A DNA stretch of 64,000 nucleotides, taken from Dipylidium caninum (taxonomy: Eukaryota > Platyhelminthes > Cestoda > Cyclophyllidea > Dipylidiidae). The DNA lies in NCBI GenBank assembly GCA_017562135.1, contig QEYB01001355.1, positions 1 to 64,000 of the forward strand, given 5' to 3'. The notes beneath the pieces were generated by a model, which saw only the letters and a program-made list of their open reading frames with translations, was not told the DNA's origin and searched no databases. The position numbers and the translations under genes were made by a program. Of the stretch, positions 1-12,125 are shown piece by piece. Within the stretch, counting starts at the first letter, position 1. Every line of letters begins with the position of its first letter.

Positions 1-1
1 A

Positions 2-1379
2 GCATTTAGTGCAGACGTTGATATTCGCGCTATTCTCGACTGGGATTATTACCATGAGCGTCTGGGAAGTGCGATACAAAAGATTATCACAATTCCAGCA
101 GCTCTGCAACAAATTCCAAATCCCGTACCTCGTGTGAGCCACCCGGACTGGTTGCATAAACGGCTTAAGGAGAAGGCGGACACTTGTCGTCAGCAGACGC
201 TGACTGACCTCTTCGCCGCCGCACCCCCCTCCGCCGACCTGGCCGCTCCTCTTGCGGACATTGAGGACATTGCGGTGGCGGATGCCTCAGCGGGGTCAAG
301 AACACCTTTGAGGTCGACGAAGAAGCGTCCCTCTGCGGTCTTCACACCACCTCGAGGACCGCCGAAGCATTGGAAAGAGGTGTTGGGTGAACCGCCAAAG
401 CTGGCGGAGGTGGGAACTCGAGCGTGGCTGGAATATCATCAGCAAAAGTGGAAATTGCAAATGGAACGTAGGAAGTGGTTGAAAGAAAATGGCGCTCATA
501 CCGACCAGGGGGCTCCACTGTCCAAAAGAATCAAGGGTCTTAGTGGCTTCCTCACGCGTACGAGGATTGCTCTGTCACAAAGTGTATGGCAAGTGAGTTT
601 GTTTGTTTTTTTTTTTGTTTATTTCCCCCTCTCTTCCTCGTCACGAATCTCCACACCTCTACGCTCCTCGCCTTTAGATAATCGAGATAGTGCCGAGTCC
701 AAATCAGCCCGGTCTGTATACCCTCTGGGTGTACGTTCAGCCCTCTCTGGACGCCTTCTCCGGCAGTCCCCAACTCCACGCCATCCGACTCCACGTTCCG
801 CGTCGCTTTTATGTTAATCAACGCGTCGCTAAGCCGAAGCAAACGGGAGTTTTCTATCGAAAAGTCTCTTCTACCGCGATTAGTAATAACGGTGAAGGAG
901 GCTCATCCGTTACCTCTTCATCCAACTATACTCTTCCGCGCTCTCATCCTGTCTATCACCTCTACGAATACACTGTCCCGGAGGAGGTTTACTCCTCTCA
1001 CGCCGCCGATATCGCCGCAGATCTCATCCGACCCGAAGTGGAGGGTGTCTACGAGCTTCGGGTTCCTCCTCTCTTTCGTCTACTCGCAAAACTTGGATGT
1101 CTCTGCACGGTTGCTCGAGAAAGACGTCAGCGCGATAGACAGCAGGCAACGCTGGGGGAGGGCTACGGCGCCGAGAGGAGTTTTCAGCTGGACCAGCTGG
1201 AATTCCGATCGTTGGCGCAGCATTCGTACTTGCAAGGCGGCGAGGGAGGGTGTCGGTTGAGGAAGATGTTCCTCTTCTACTACCAGGATGTCGGACAAAT
1301 GATTCTGCCTCGGAGGGAGGCATTGAGACAAGTGTTTAATGCAACTACTAATGCGGAATCTTCAAACCATTTGCGTTAG
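2..1379 (+). CDS. POLE: DNA polymerase epsilon catalytic subunit, middle fragment (inverted)
   Basis: This fragment encodes the region just after the polymerase catalytic core, up to roughly residue 1330 of the usual ~2,290-residue protein. Exon one is open from base 2 to 592 and includes the conserved ILDWDYY and [15 protein letters not shown] stretches and the HPDWLHK motif. The intron is 593-677 (GTGAGT donor, CTTTAG acceptor). Exon two runs from 678 with the FYVNQRVAK and LYEYTVPEE blocks and the [10 protein letters not shown] motif, to a TAG at 1377-1379 that probably only marks the rearrangement point. It continues the minus-strand fragment ending at 1456, with about 17 residues missing that should lie just left of base 1. 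The C-terminal zinc-finger part of the subunit is not in the window. The identity is certain from conserved motifs; the opposite orientation is the anomaly. Confidence 0.9.
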
Positions 1380-1455
1380 AAAAGTGACGTTTCACAGTCG
1401 GCTCTGCCTAAACGGGTGATATTTCGATCTCCAAGAAAAAAAAAAATTAACGAAC
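1380..1455. other. Inversion breakpoint zone in POLE
   Basis: Between the 3' end of the plus-strand POLE fragment and the splice donor of the minus-strand fragment lie 76 bases that should be intron on one side and downstream POLE sequence on the other. An A-rich run is present at 1436-1446. I see no inverted repeat or transposon end that would explain the junction. Confidence 0.6.
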
Positions 1456-4400
1456 CTGAAAAATGGCCAAAGGAATAGCTCTCTCAGTCACTGGTGCCTG
1501 TTTGGGTTGTTTGGAAATGATAAATCGACAGGATAGACCTGCTTCCTTCACCACCGCGTCACCGAGGAATTCTGCCAGTCGCTTGGCCGTGCTGATGGAT
1601 GTAGATTTCTGGGCGCCATAGTCTTCCAACCGTCTCGACATACTCCGATTCTCCGCGATTAGATCAAACAACTCGGGGTCGGGAATCCCCGCCCCACGAC
1701 TCTGCAACACATCCAACCAATGATTCGCAACCTTGGCCACCGCGGCGTAGACCTCTACTAGACTCGAGCCTTCCAGAAAAGCCTCGAAAACGGAGGACTG
1801 AAAGATCTTAATCAACTGCAACTCCCCATTCCGTTTCACCTCAAAGCCCTTAAGCTCAGCCAGGGTGCCGTCAAAGTTAAAAACGGCGTAACGCTTTTTC
1901 AGACGCTTTCCCTCCTCACGTGCCGCAGGCAAAACCATTGCACGGTATGGACCGTCAATTTCAAAGGCGATGGAGTTCTCCATGCGGACTTGATAGGACA
2001 GAGCGGCACCGGGGATGGGTTCGTGGTACTGGTGGTTGGTGAAAAGATCACGAACCATCTGGTTTAATACGGCACCCGGGTAGGAAATGGAGAGACGTTT
2101 GCCACTGGCGAGGCGGAAGGAGAGGTTTTGAGGGAAACTGGCAGGCAGCATGCACCAAGATGCCGTCGATGTCTAGCTCCAAACTCCGACCGATCTAGGA
2201 AACAAAAAAAAATCAAGCTTTTTTACATCTCCTGATACAAACTGTCCCTATCTAGAATTTGACAACTAAGTGGGTATATTCGCATCAGGTAAAAAGGGGA
2301 CGGGTGTGGAGAAAGTAAAGAAAAAGTCCAGCCACAGATGACGAAAAGCGCATCTTGTGGTGTTCAGCCCGAATCTAGCATCGTCACGCCATCCAACAGA
2401 GCATCGCTGGAGAGTCAAAAGGAGACTGTGCTTGGAAGTCAGAGAGGAGAGGGACGAGTGCACGAGGCGTGACAATAAGCTAATTTGGGAATAAATCAAG
2501 CCAAGAAGGAGGGCGAGAACGCGCGGATAGATGGATGAAGGTGTTTGAGGTGTATTGAAGCACAAGTCGACAGAGAGTCTGCATCGGACCATACGTGGGT
2601 GCATGAACGGTCGGTGGTTGAGCAGATAGACAAATGCGGGAAGCGCGAAGAAATCAAACAGTGATTTGACTTGGAAACCTCGTTGCGAAGCAGTAAGGTG
2701 TCACTGCATACCTGTTCGATCAGCTCCCTCGCCCGCGTAATGATATTTGCTCCCGTGTGGCACACCACGCCGGCCATCTCCATGGAATGCCATCTCGCGC
2801 CCCTCCGCATCACATAGCCATAGAAGGAGTTGAGAATGCATTTGTGAGCCAATTGCAGACTTTCGTAGAGCACAACAAGAGCATTGGCTTGTTTCACATC
2901 TGCCGGGTCCCCCAAACCAGAATTAGCGGCCGCCATTGCTTCGTCCATCTTGCGTTTCCACACCTTCGTTAGCCCCTTGAACTTGTTCCTGCGGTCACGA
3001 AACGCCCTCACCGTGTCTACGTAAAAGCTATTCTCGCGTTGACACACCAATTGCCACCCGTTCCTCCGTCCTCGTCGTATGAATTCGTTTATAAGCACGG
3101 CGACAGAACTCTCCTAGTCTCTTCTTCTCCACCGCTGCCTGTTCTTCCTGGCTAAGTTGATGGAATGGCACAAGGGCGGCTTGTCCTTTCGTAGGAAAAC
3201 GTTCTTGTTGAAGCTGTGCCTGTACATGATAGATCTCGGCCTTAGAAGCCGTCCAAAGTTCCCCTCGCCACTGCCAAGTCATAAAACGCCGACAAGCGGC
3301 ATCAGGTTTGTAGAAATAACAACCTGAACAGTGTTTGTTTGCATCACCAGTTACTGCCGAAGGTTGAAGACGATTAGTAAGAATGATATTGGGATACATT
3401 GCTCCCACGTCCAGATGGACAATCACAGGACACTCAACACGATTGGGTATTGTAGGAAGTTGAGTGAGAGTTTGTTCTACCTCGGAACAGACCTTTTCAA
3501 AGTCGGACTTATCCACAAGACTTTCTACCAGACTAACGTCTTTGGCATCCAATTCCGCCGAGATTGCACATGTGATGCAACGGCGTGCGTCATCGCGGAG
3601 ACGTTCACACGTCGCCGGAACAAGGCGGAACCGAACTGGGATATCTGCACGGAAAACGCCAGCTTCCAGGGCTTCAACATGTCCTCCCACATAGGTTTCC
3701 GAGTCAATAAGTTTATTATCATCGGTGAAGGCATAGGCAGAAGATGATTCATTGAAAATCCCATCGAGTGAAGTCCCAGCGGACTTTTTGTGTGGAAAAA
3801 CTACGTTAGCTTCAAAAGCGCGAACCATAAGAAGGGCTTCACAAAGCGTTCCTGTACCCTTACGTAGGACGTCATCCGGGTTCAACGGGAGGATAGTACA
3901 GAGGGCGAAAACGAAGGGATGAACATACTTCATGTAGAGATAATACGTTGCCACGGCATCGGAAACGGAATAATTGGCCAGAGTTCGAGGATCCTCTCTA
4001 GCCATAAGGCACATTACTTCCGGGTCCATTTCGATAGGGTCGTAGTGGAGTTTAGCTTTGGCAACAGCCTTCAGTCCATGCGCACCAATAGGAAGGTAGC
4101 TGTCACGCTTAACCCAACGAAAACAATCCATGTGGACGGCAGGTCGCGATAGGTAATCACCAGCGTTTGGATCTCGACCTGGACTAGGGCCACCTTTCTC
4201 TTTGCTAAACCCTATCTCTTCGTCCAAGCTAATGTTGTAGACAGCTGCCCGTGCTTCAACAAATGGCCAATCGAAGCTATCACCGTTATAGGTGACCATT
4301 ACATTGGGTTTTATGCGAAGGATGTGGTCAATAAAATGTCGAATCAATGCCTCTTCATTAGCCACATTAGAACACGAAAGAGCCCGGGGAACTCGGGACG

Positions 4401-5408
4401 TGGAGTGAACTCGAAGTCCTCAATATCTTCGGCAATTATTTCCTGATTACATATCAAGAAACCGGCACCGTCAATCATGTAAGATATCATCATTATCTGA
4501 TCTATTGAGGGGTCAGGAAACTTCAGGGGCAATTTGGTGGTTTCTATATCGTAGGCGAGAACGACGGGTTCTGGCCAAGCAACGGTTTCTTCGAGCCTGC
4601 TAAATTCAGGAAGCTGCCCAGAACGACATCTAACGGTGTACCAATGAGCAATGAAAATTCCCAAATCTATGGAAACACGCATTTGGTAGGGTACATCGTA
4701 TTCACGAATATCTATGAGGTAATCATAGGCATCCTTCACCATCTGGCCCTTCTGCTGCGCATTCGAAGATCTGCCTTCATTGATGTCTTGGAAATACTCC
4801 CCTAACATGTCTGTATATGTAGATTTGTCGCTCTGAACCTCCTTGTTACGTTTAACACGCAGTGCAATTTCCTTTCGAACTCGAACAAGCTCGTCAACGG
4901 AGTTGAAGGAGAGTTTGAGGTAGCGAGCTTTCAGTCCGATCAAATGATTGGGCATCTCCAAGTCCTCCTTTTCAACCAACTCAATATTCACAACTCGACC
5001 AGCAAACTCACGGGAGAGAAAAGTTGTTACCTCTGTTTCGACGTCCTGATTGCCGGAGACGGCAACGAAGAAGTATGGTAAATAAGGTCGAGAAACTTTG
5101 AAACGTTTACCATCTGACTGAATGAAGTAAAAATCAACCGCGCTGACGAGATTTTTTGAGTCATCTAAAATGTCTGTTGGATGCATATTGAAAAGCCAGC
5201 CTAGTTGCTCTCCTGGTCCCGTAAAAGGCTCGAAACCGTACCGTCGGTCGATGGCATCATTGGCTTTGGCCCGGTTATAACGATTTTGATTAGACGCCGA
5301 TAACGCGCTTTCAACATCCAGAGGAATATCTGCTTCTGACTGTACATAATTTTCGGGTTTGCGGTTAGCATTCCGGAGAAACACGCCACCTCGCCTTTTT
5401 CTGTACAT
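1456..5408 (-). CDS. POLE: DNA polymerase epsilon catalytic subunit, N-terminal part with frameshifts
   Basis: This is the leading-strand replicative polymerase with 3'-5' proofreading activity. Exon one (5408-2712) carries Exo I ([13 protein letters not shown]), Exo II ([12 protein letters not shown]), Exo III ([16 protein letters not shown]), polymerase motif A ([15 protein letters not shown]) and motif B ([13 protein letters not shown]). Exon two (2194-1456) carries motif C and the [11 protein letters not shown] and [11 protein letters not shown] blocks, and ends with a good GT donor at 1455. The intron is 2711-2195. The reading frame breaks three times, by one base each: one base missing at 4369-4371, one extra at about 3048-3050, one extra T at 2157-2158. 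Spacing against the family is otherwise exact, so these are indels and not introns. ATG 5408 is the first ATG in frame and directly follows a pyrimidine-rich stretch ending in CAG. The gene is either pseudogenised or carries assembly errors. Confidence 0.92.
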
Positions 5409-8400
5409 CTGGACGTTGGAAAGGGAGGCGCGTGAAAACACGGGCCTTCCAGTCTAGCTAATTTGACAAACCTTCAACTACCACATGAATTAGCCAATTA
5501 AAATCGCCTAATGTATATTAAAATTTTTTAAAAATACTTTCGCAATTAAGTTTTTGACATTGATACTACAATTTTTAGCTGCACTGTGCGTGAAATTTCG
5601 TAATATCGTTTTGCTCTGTTCTTAGCGGCGCATGCGTATTTACGCTTCTCAGATGCATTAATAAATTGGATGGCGAAAGCACAATAAGCTTTTGCCACCA
5701 ACATTAGTGAAGTATCACCTATTAATTAATGACCACAAATTGGGCGAGATATGAGTTTGAGGCGTCTCTTTAACTAGATGGTCCTTCCAAGGACGACGAG
5801 CTCTTTAGGACGACGCAATGCCAAGTCACATGTAAACTAAAAAATCTACATTTGGTCAGAATAAACTACATACGTGAGTTTTACAACTGCTTTGATATAG
5901 TATTGTATAACTACACAAAGAAGAATTTTTATCCAATAAAGTTTGGGACATTGGTGCACCTCCATCTCCAAGCGCTCTACAAGTCTTTACAAGTCACTGT
6001 GATCATATTGAAGGCGGCCATTCAGCGGTTCAGCCTTCCGCTCCCTTACATTTTAGTCACGGTGATAATGTTGATGATTGTTGAAATGATGAATGTTCTG
6101 CAGTACAGAGCTTGAGAAAGGCAAAACAGTACAGCTTTTTTTATTTCTATGAACCGTCCTGAGTGCCCTTCATCTTCCCTGGGCAGCCTAACCAAGTGGA
6201 TGTCAGGTTTCGAGATGTATCACTAAGTTTACTTCTACAATGACCATCCTGTCACCTCAAGCCTGCGTTTTTAATCTAATCTGTCACGATGGCATTGAAG
6301 GAATTTCCATGAAACACTAGGACTCAGACCCGGAAAACACACTCTCTTCAAGTCCACGTGACCAACATAGGAAATGGTTGGTGTCTAGAAACCTCATTGT
6401 CTTCTCTGCTGTGAGGTGCAGCCTTCGGGGCGCACAAGACGTCCACCTCCATCGCCAGGAGGAGAGCAGGTCGGCCTCTCCCCTCCAGTTGTAACGCCTT
6501 ACAGAAGGCGGGGAAAAAGACGACAAATTCCCGAATAAGGGACTGCAGATATCATTTGGTTACTTAGGGAGCCAGCGCACTTCCACGACATAAACCAAAA
6601 TGAGTAGTGGACCTCGCTGGAAGTACCAGCATGAACTGCTATTTGTTGGTATTAAATTATTTGTTAAGACCATTATAGAATTGTTTGAAAGTACATCCAA
6701 CTTTCTCTCAAAACACGGAGGGGGTGGATCGGAGAATGTGACGGCGCAGAAATGACATTGTGACACTACTTTCACCAATGGCAGCTTTGCATGTTGCCAA
6801 GGCATGATTTACCAGCTCGTAATGACTTGTTGCCTCATCTGCCGTAAGCTCCGCCTCCTTCACCAACTGCGGCGACGAGCTTATATCTCTCTTCCCTGTG
6901 TCGTCTCTCGCCTCAGTCGGCCGATCAAGCCATTCCACACCGCTCCGGGGGACCGCAACGCGAGGTTTTCCCCACCAGTCACGGTGACTTTGTGGAGGGC
7001 AGAGGAGTTAGAGGCCCGCCTTTTACCGAATATGATAGAATTTATTAAACATCACGTTTTCTTCTTCTTCTTCTTCTTTTTCTAAGTGCGCTCCATTGCG
7101 AAGAAGACTGTCCGGGCGAGTGTAATGGCCATGTCACTTGCTATGTTCTGAAGACATGATTCAGGCCAAGTCCATCAGCTATTAGTTGTACTTTATTTTC
7201 CTCTTTTTCAGCATCTATTAGCGCTTGATTAACTTTTTAGTGCGATATCCGAGGATGAACCATAAGAAGACGGAATTTTTACACTTCTTGCCACCAGTCG
7301 TCACTTGGCTGCGAGATGACAGAAATTAAAAATCAGAGGTATCTGAAACCAAATGTTCAAGTACTGCAATTTCCTCCTCAAGTAGTGAAGTTTAGCAGAT
7401 GGATTAATATAACTGAAAGGCATTTTAGCGCTCCTGTTGGAAAAGCGCTGAACTCAACCACAGAGTGTTCTCCGAATCTCAATGCGCCTCTATGTAAATG
7501 ATTTTTTAATAAGCTTAATGACCACCACACTTTCCTCATCGCCATTGACTGCGTGGGTTCCGTCGGTGACACAAGAATGTGCTTTCCATTTAAAGAGGAT
7601 GACCTTGAGACTACTCGAGGATATGGTTGAGAATAGGGCACTACCATCTAACTCTATCCTGCCAATGTGAGGCCAAGATGACCACGTCTGAAGTGCCCAT
7701 CTCCCATCATGTAATTAATAAATTTCCTCCCATGTGGTAGGATGTCATTTAGGCCTCACTTCCACTGGAAAAGGAGAAGAGACCAACGGAAGCGCGATTA
7801 CGCGATGCATACTCATATCACTTATCGATTATCGATTGGTTTACACGTGCCTGGGACGGTGAGTCATCCACCAGTGAACGATGCCTCGTCCACTTAAACG
7901 CAGGCGACTACTCCTGCGGGACGGTGAGATGGGACTTATGAAAGAAGGCTTTTGTTATTTTAATCCACCTGCACGGAAGTCGAGCCTGTTTCCGGCATCC
8001 CGACGTCTGCACCCGAGGAGGGGAGGACGTGTGTGCGTGTTCACCTGGAGTGACGGGGTAAACACACCCAGGATTGTTATTCCTTTGCTCAGACGCGGGA
8101 CTTTTCTCACTGACCTGGTCGGAGTTAGAAAACGACTGATCCCCTGCCTGTCGTAACGCAGTCGAGCTAAATAAGGGACTTCCAGTAGATTTCTCAAAAT
8201 TTTAGCAGACTGTGTTTGGCTGAAATTATTTTCCCATGAACTCATCTCAACAGCCATCCCGACAAGAGATTGGCACTTTAGTCGTACCGACTTCAAACTT
8301 ATTTCGGGGCGTTGAGTCAATGGAAATGAATTTGAAGCCGCATAACTCTGTGATTTGTAGATGCAAGTGTTACTGCAAATTCCTCCAAATCTCCCTCTCA

Positions 8401-8625
8401 CTCTTCCTTTCTTTCCGCCCCGTTACACACGATTGCTTCACGAATTCTATCCGAATCTCCGCAAGTAAAGCACGTGCCGCTTGTCTTTGAAGACGTAATT
8501 GTCATCGTGCGAGGTTTAAGGTTTTACCTGTTACCTTGTCAATGTAACAATGTATGCAAATGTGCGTGTATGGATGCTCATTTCTGCATCTACCCAATTG
8601 GTCAAATACTAGCGAATCCATTTCC
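5409..8625. other. Intergenic region, no gene recognised
   Basis: This 3.2-kb AT-richer stretch separates the divergently placed POLE and EF-hand genes. It must hold the promoter of the minus-strand POLE and upstream sequence of the calcium-binding gene. It has short unsupported ORFs only, without splice-site support or recognisable motifs. A (CTT)n run sits at 7061-7078. I cannot rule out old transposon remnants around 6300-7700. Confidence 0.5.
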
Positions 8626-8632
8626 TATAAAG
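8626..8632 (+). promoter_or_regulatory. TATA-like element upstream of EF-hand exon 1A
   Basis: TATAAAG lies 71 bases before the ATG at 8697. A comparable A/T-rich element precedes the second alternative first exon at a similar distance, which fits two separate promoters. Sequence match only. Confidence 0.3.
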
Positions 8633-8696
8633 TGTTCTTCATTCTGGAGGATACTTCATATTTTCATTCGCAAAGACTTCAAAGTAATTAGGAAGA

Positions 8697-11569
8697 ATGC
8701 GCGACTACACGCCGAAGGAGAAACAAGAACTCCTCGACAAGTTTCGGCACATGGACACAGACAACAATGGGGAACTGTCGAGAAGTGAAATTCTGCAGTG
8801 CTTGAAGGAGTCAAACCTCCCCAAGGAAAGGTTGAATGTGAGTTTGTGGGTTGAGACGCCGTACGAGTTTAGTGGAATTCACTGATTTCACGTAACTGAG
8901 GAAAGGTTGTCTTTTGTGGACACTTAACTTTTTTTTCAAAATGTCATCTAATTGGGACCACCACGTTTTGGGAGTGTTGTCCGGACAGCAGAAAGAACTC
9001 CTGTTGGAAACCTTCTTTTTGTCCCTTTTTGCCACTCTACATTTTCTGCACCGTTTGCTAAGTGCCACTTTAAAAGAAAAACAAATTTTTTTTCCTCGAA
9101 CGCAAAAGTTTTCTCGAATTTCAAGGCGTCTGCATGTTCGTGGAAGCGTGGAATGTAGTGGCGTAGACACGAGAGGACAATCGATCGGATCGATATTTTC
9201 AGCCGCGTCGCATTCATCGTTAATTTATCGATTTATTGGTGTTTCGCCCTGGCACTTTTTCGCATTCCTTTGCGATTAAACTTTCGTGTACCACAAATAA
9301 CCAAATTTTGGTCCAATTTTTTATTTAGGTTACTCTCCTTACCTACCTGCTAAGTCTAAGTACAACGCGAAAAGTAATTTTTCATCAAATTTCGGCGAAA
9401 GAGAACACTTCATTAAGGCCATGTGATGTTCAAAAGGACCAAAGATAATATTCCTCCTTTATACTCTTAAGTCCCGTGACGAGAAGCAATTTGCTTCCAA
9501 CTTGTCGGAGGAGATTACGAGCATCTGGGCACACCCACCTCCTCCAAATGACATGTCAAATTGCGAAAGTTGCTTCATTGTGATTGGTCACTTGAGCACA
9601 GAGCCTGACACCCACCCTTGCGCCAAGAAATAAAAGTCTCTTGCAAGACCGACGCAAAGATTGTAGCGCACCACTTGTGCTTTCTTAACAAAATGACTTT
9701 CACGAAGTCTGAGAAACAGCAGTTGCTGTCGAAGTTTTACAACATGGACACCGATAGGAATGGCGTGTTGAGTAGGCGCGAGATCGAAGACTGTCTCAAG
9801 CAGTCGAACCTTCCCGGAAGTCTCGTTGGAGTGAGTATCTGACTCGTCGCCTTTTGTCATTGGATGCATTCGTGAAAACACGGTTTTTCTTTCTGAACCA
9901 CTGTACTTAATCACTTCGTTTACCTGTTTGAGGCGCTCGTAATGTAGTTAGGCTTCCAGTGTGGGGTGTTTTAAATCAACATCTCCTATCCCAAATGTTC
10001 AAGGAAGGGATTCTTTGGGCCTTTTCTAGTTAGATATTTTAAAGTCATTTAAATTCACCTCTTTTGACATCATTTAAAATTCACGAGTTTATTTCTCCTC
10101 TTGTCAGCTTTAAAGTTGTTTTACAACCCTGGTTTTTCCACGACTTCTGCAAATTTTTTTTGACACCGCCTTGCCGCTTTGTTTACGCATATTTTGGTAT
10201 GAGTGAATTGTTATGAGGCGATTTTGTCACAGTGTGAAATACAATGCACCATGAGCGTATGACGCGCATTGAGTGTGAAATTTGGTTTAGTGGTCGTCGT
10301 CCCTGTCGGGTCACCAGAGAGGCGTCGTCTAAGCGTAGGTAAGAGGAAGCGAAGTAGGCGCCTTGCTGTGTCTTTGTTATATGACACCATGTCTCGCGTC
10401 TAAATAATCACTTTGCTGGCCGAGGCCACGTAGCATTGATCCAGGCACCGATCGATAGCGTTTTTCAGGCGCCACCTGCGCACGCGGGCAGAGACCAGTG
10501 GGAAACCAGCTTTCGCCTGATTGGCTGAGCATTTTGCGATAGCCAACAGGTCCGTTCAGGTTTTTTCATCTTCAAACTGTCTCATCAAAGGAACCAGATA
10601 AGACACGGCAATGTACCTAATATAATTTCTTTTTTTACAAACAGTAGGAAGTAAGTATAAATTTTCTTATGTCCACTTCATAAACCTGCACGTCGTCTCA
10701 CGCTCAATGTGATCACTAGGCTTCAATTGACACGGAGAATAGAACAGTCAAATGCAACCAATAAGTTAATATTTTTAGGATTTAGAATCATGTGACTCGT
10801 AGGGTCCCTGTGTTTTACCTGAAAATATTGGGGTCCTGGATTGTAATCTTATAGTTTACGGCACCCTTACGGCAACAGTCCACTTTTCGGTACTCGAATG
10901 AAACAGCTGCAGCAATATTCTCTATACTGCCAGCACACTTTTTCTTCAGACAAATTTAACATCCAGGTTGACGTGTTTGTATGTACCCTGTTGATTAAAA
11001 CATTTTCCGAGACTCGCAGAACCACACCCTTGTGCGACATCGTAACATTGTGGCATGATCTAAGAAATACCGGCTTCTAGGCAGGCCCATGTCTTTCATC
11101 GGTGGAAAATTGGATAGAAGCTTTGAAGTTTACAAACAGTGCAAGTTAATACAAGCTGAAGACAACTAACTCCAACCATTATTTGACTTGCAGGAATTCC
11201 TCGACCTATTTGACGCTGACGGTGATGGAAAGGTTACTTTGGATGAGTATCAACGAGCACTCGGGCTGAAGGAAGTACCCCAGACTACGTAAGCCTAACA
11301 ACTCCAAATTTCGATATTTTATTGAGTTCTAAGATTAATTTTTGTGCTTGCGTGCTTTTAGAGTCGACGATTGGGAAAAAACTTTTGCTGAGATGGACGT
11401 TGACAAATCGGGTTACTTGACGGTTTCGGAGATTCATTCAGGCCTTAGACAAATAGGCGTGAACATTTCCGAGGCCGACATTGCCGAATTCATCCGAAGT
11501 GTCGACGACAACGGGGACGGGGTACTCACGTTAGAAGAATTCACCGCACTAATGCGTTTAAATAGCTGA
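8697..11569 (+). CDS. Four-EF-hand calmodulin-like calcium-binding protein (isoform with exon 1A)
   Basis: Three exons are joined: 8697-8837, 11194-11288 and 11362-11569, giving 147 residues, the length of calmodulin. Splice sites are standard (GTGAGT at 8838, CAG at 11191-11193, GTAAGC at 11289, TTTTAG at 11361) and phases agree (0, then 2). All four 12-residue loops are canonical: DTDNNGELSRSE, DADGDGKVTLDE, DVDKSGYLTVSE and DDNGDGVLTLEE, so all four sites should bind calcium. The protein is soluble, with no signal peptide or membrane segment. It is diverged from true calmodulin, so I call it calmodulin-like. An alternative first exon at 9693-9830 can replace exon 1A. MELK starts 560 bases downstream on the same strand. 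Confidence 0.88.
9628..9636 (+). promoter_or_regulatory. TATA-like element upstream of EF-hand exon 1B
   Basis: AAATAAAAG lies about 60 bases before the ATG at 9693, similar in placement to the element before exon 1A. This supports an independent promoter, but it is a weak match. Confidence 0.25.
9693..9830 (+). CDS. Alternative first exon 1B of the EF-hand gene
   Basis: This exon starts with ATG and encodes 46 residues with one complete EF-hand (loop DTDRNGVLSRRE). It ends in phase 0 at a perfect GTGAGT donor, exactly as exon 1A does. About 27 of 46 aligned residues are identical to exon 1A, including the EKQ-LL-KF start and the C-terminal SNLP. It can only be completed by splicing to 11194, giving a 146-residue protein. 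It therefore looks like a tandem duplication of the first exon used as a mutually exclusive alternative. The other possibility is a nested gene copy that lost its own downstream exons. Confidence 0.8.
9831..11193 (+). other. Intron of the EF-hand gene, no further exon seen
   Basis: This 1.36-kb intron follows exon 1B and is shared by the 1A transcript. I looked for a third first-exon copy and for other splice-flanked ORFs and saw none. Confidence 0.5.
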
Positions 11570-12125
11570 ATAGCTGCTGAGAATGAACCTGTAATGTATT
11601 TTTGATATGATTGTATTTTGAATTGTATTTGAATATTGTTATACTTCTGCCATCATCTACTTATGTCTCGCGTATATGTTGTGGGCATTTTTGTTATAGC
11701 ATATACTGGGTTTGATGTATATTTCGTGCTAAGTCGGGCTGGTATAATGGAGAAGGGCGGAGGAACGGGGTTCTATTGTCTATGGAGTTCATTTAGGACA
11801 GTGTTTGCTGGATAAGATAGCTCGCATTTATAAGAGATCAACTAAGTGTGGTAAAGTTCAACTACGCGCGTCAGGGAACTTTCCAGTGGTCTGAGGGCTG
11901 CTCTCGGCCAATACTCACCAAGTCAAAACAAAATGCTTTACATTTATTATCTTGTTTTGAAAAAATTAAATATGATATCAGCTTTTTGTAAAGTGATGGA
12001 AGTTTAAATTAGAGTATGTTGCAAACCACAGAATAACGATTAAGAAATTTTGTTGTTTGAACGCACCGGCGGGATTGACGGAGCTTCAGTTTGCGCTCTG
12101 CGAATCGCGGTCGTTGTCGCTTGTG
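11570..12125 (+). other. Short gap between EF-hand gene and MELK
   Basis: This holds the 3' untranslated region of the EF-hand gene and the upstream region of MELK on the same strand. No AATAAA is evident. The MELK frame stays open upstream to 12057, but the first ATG is at 12126. Confidence 0.5.

Noticed and set aside
11342..11361. Earlier in-frame start for the last EF-hand exon
   Set aside because: These bases are the intron tail with a pyrimidine-rich TTTTAG acceptor; EF-hand continuity needs the splice at 11362.
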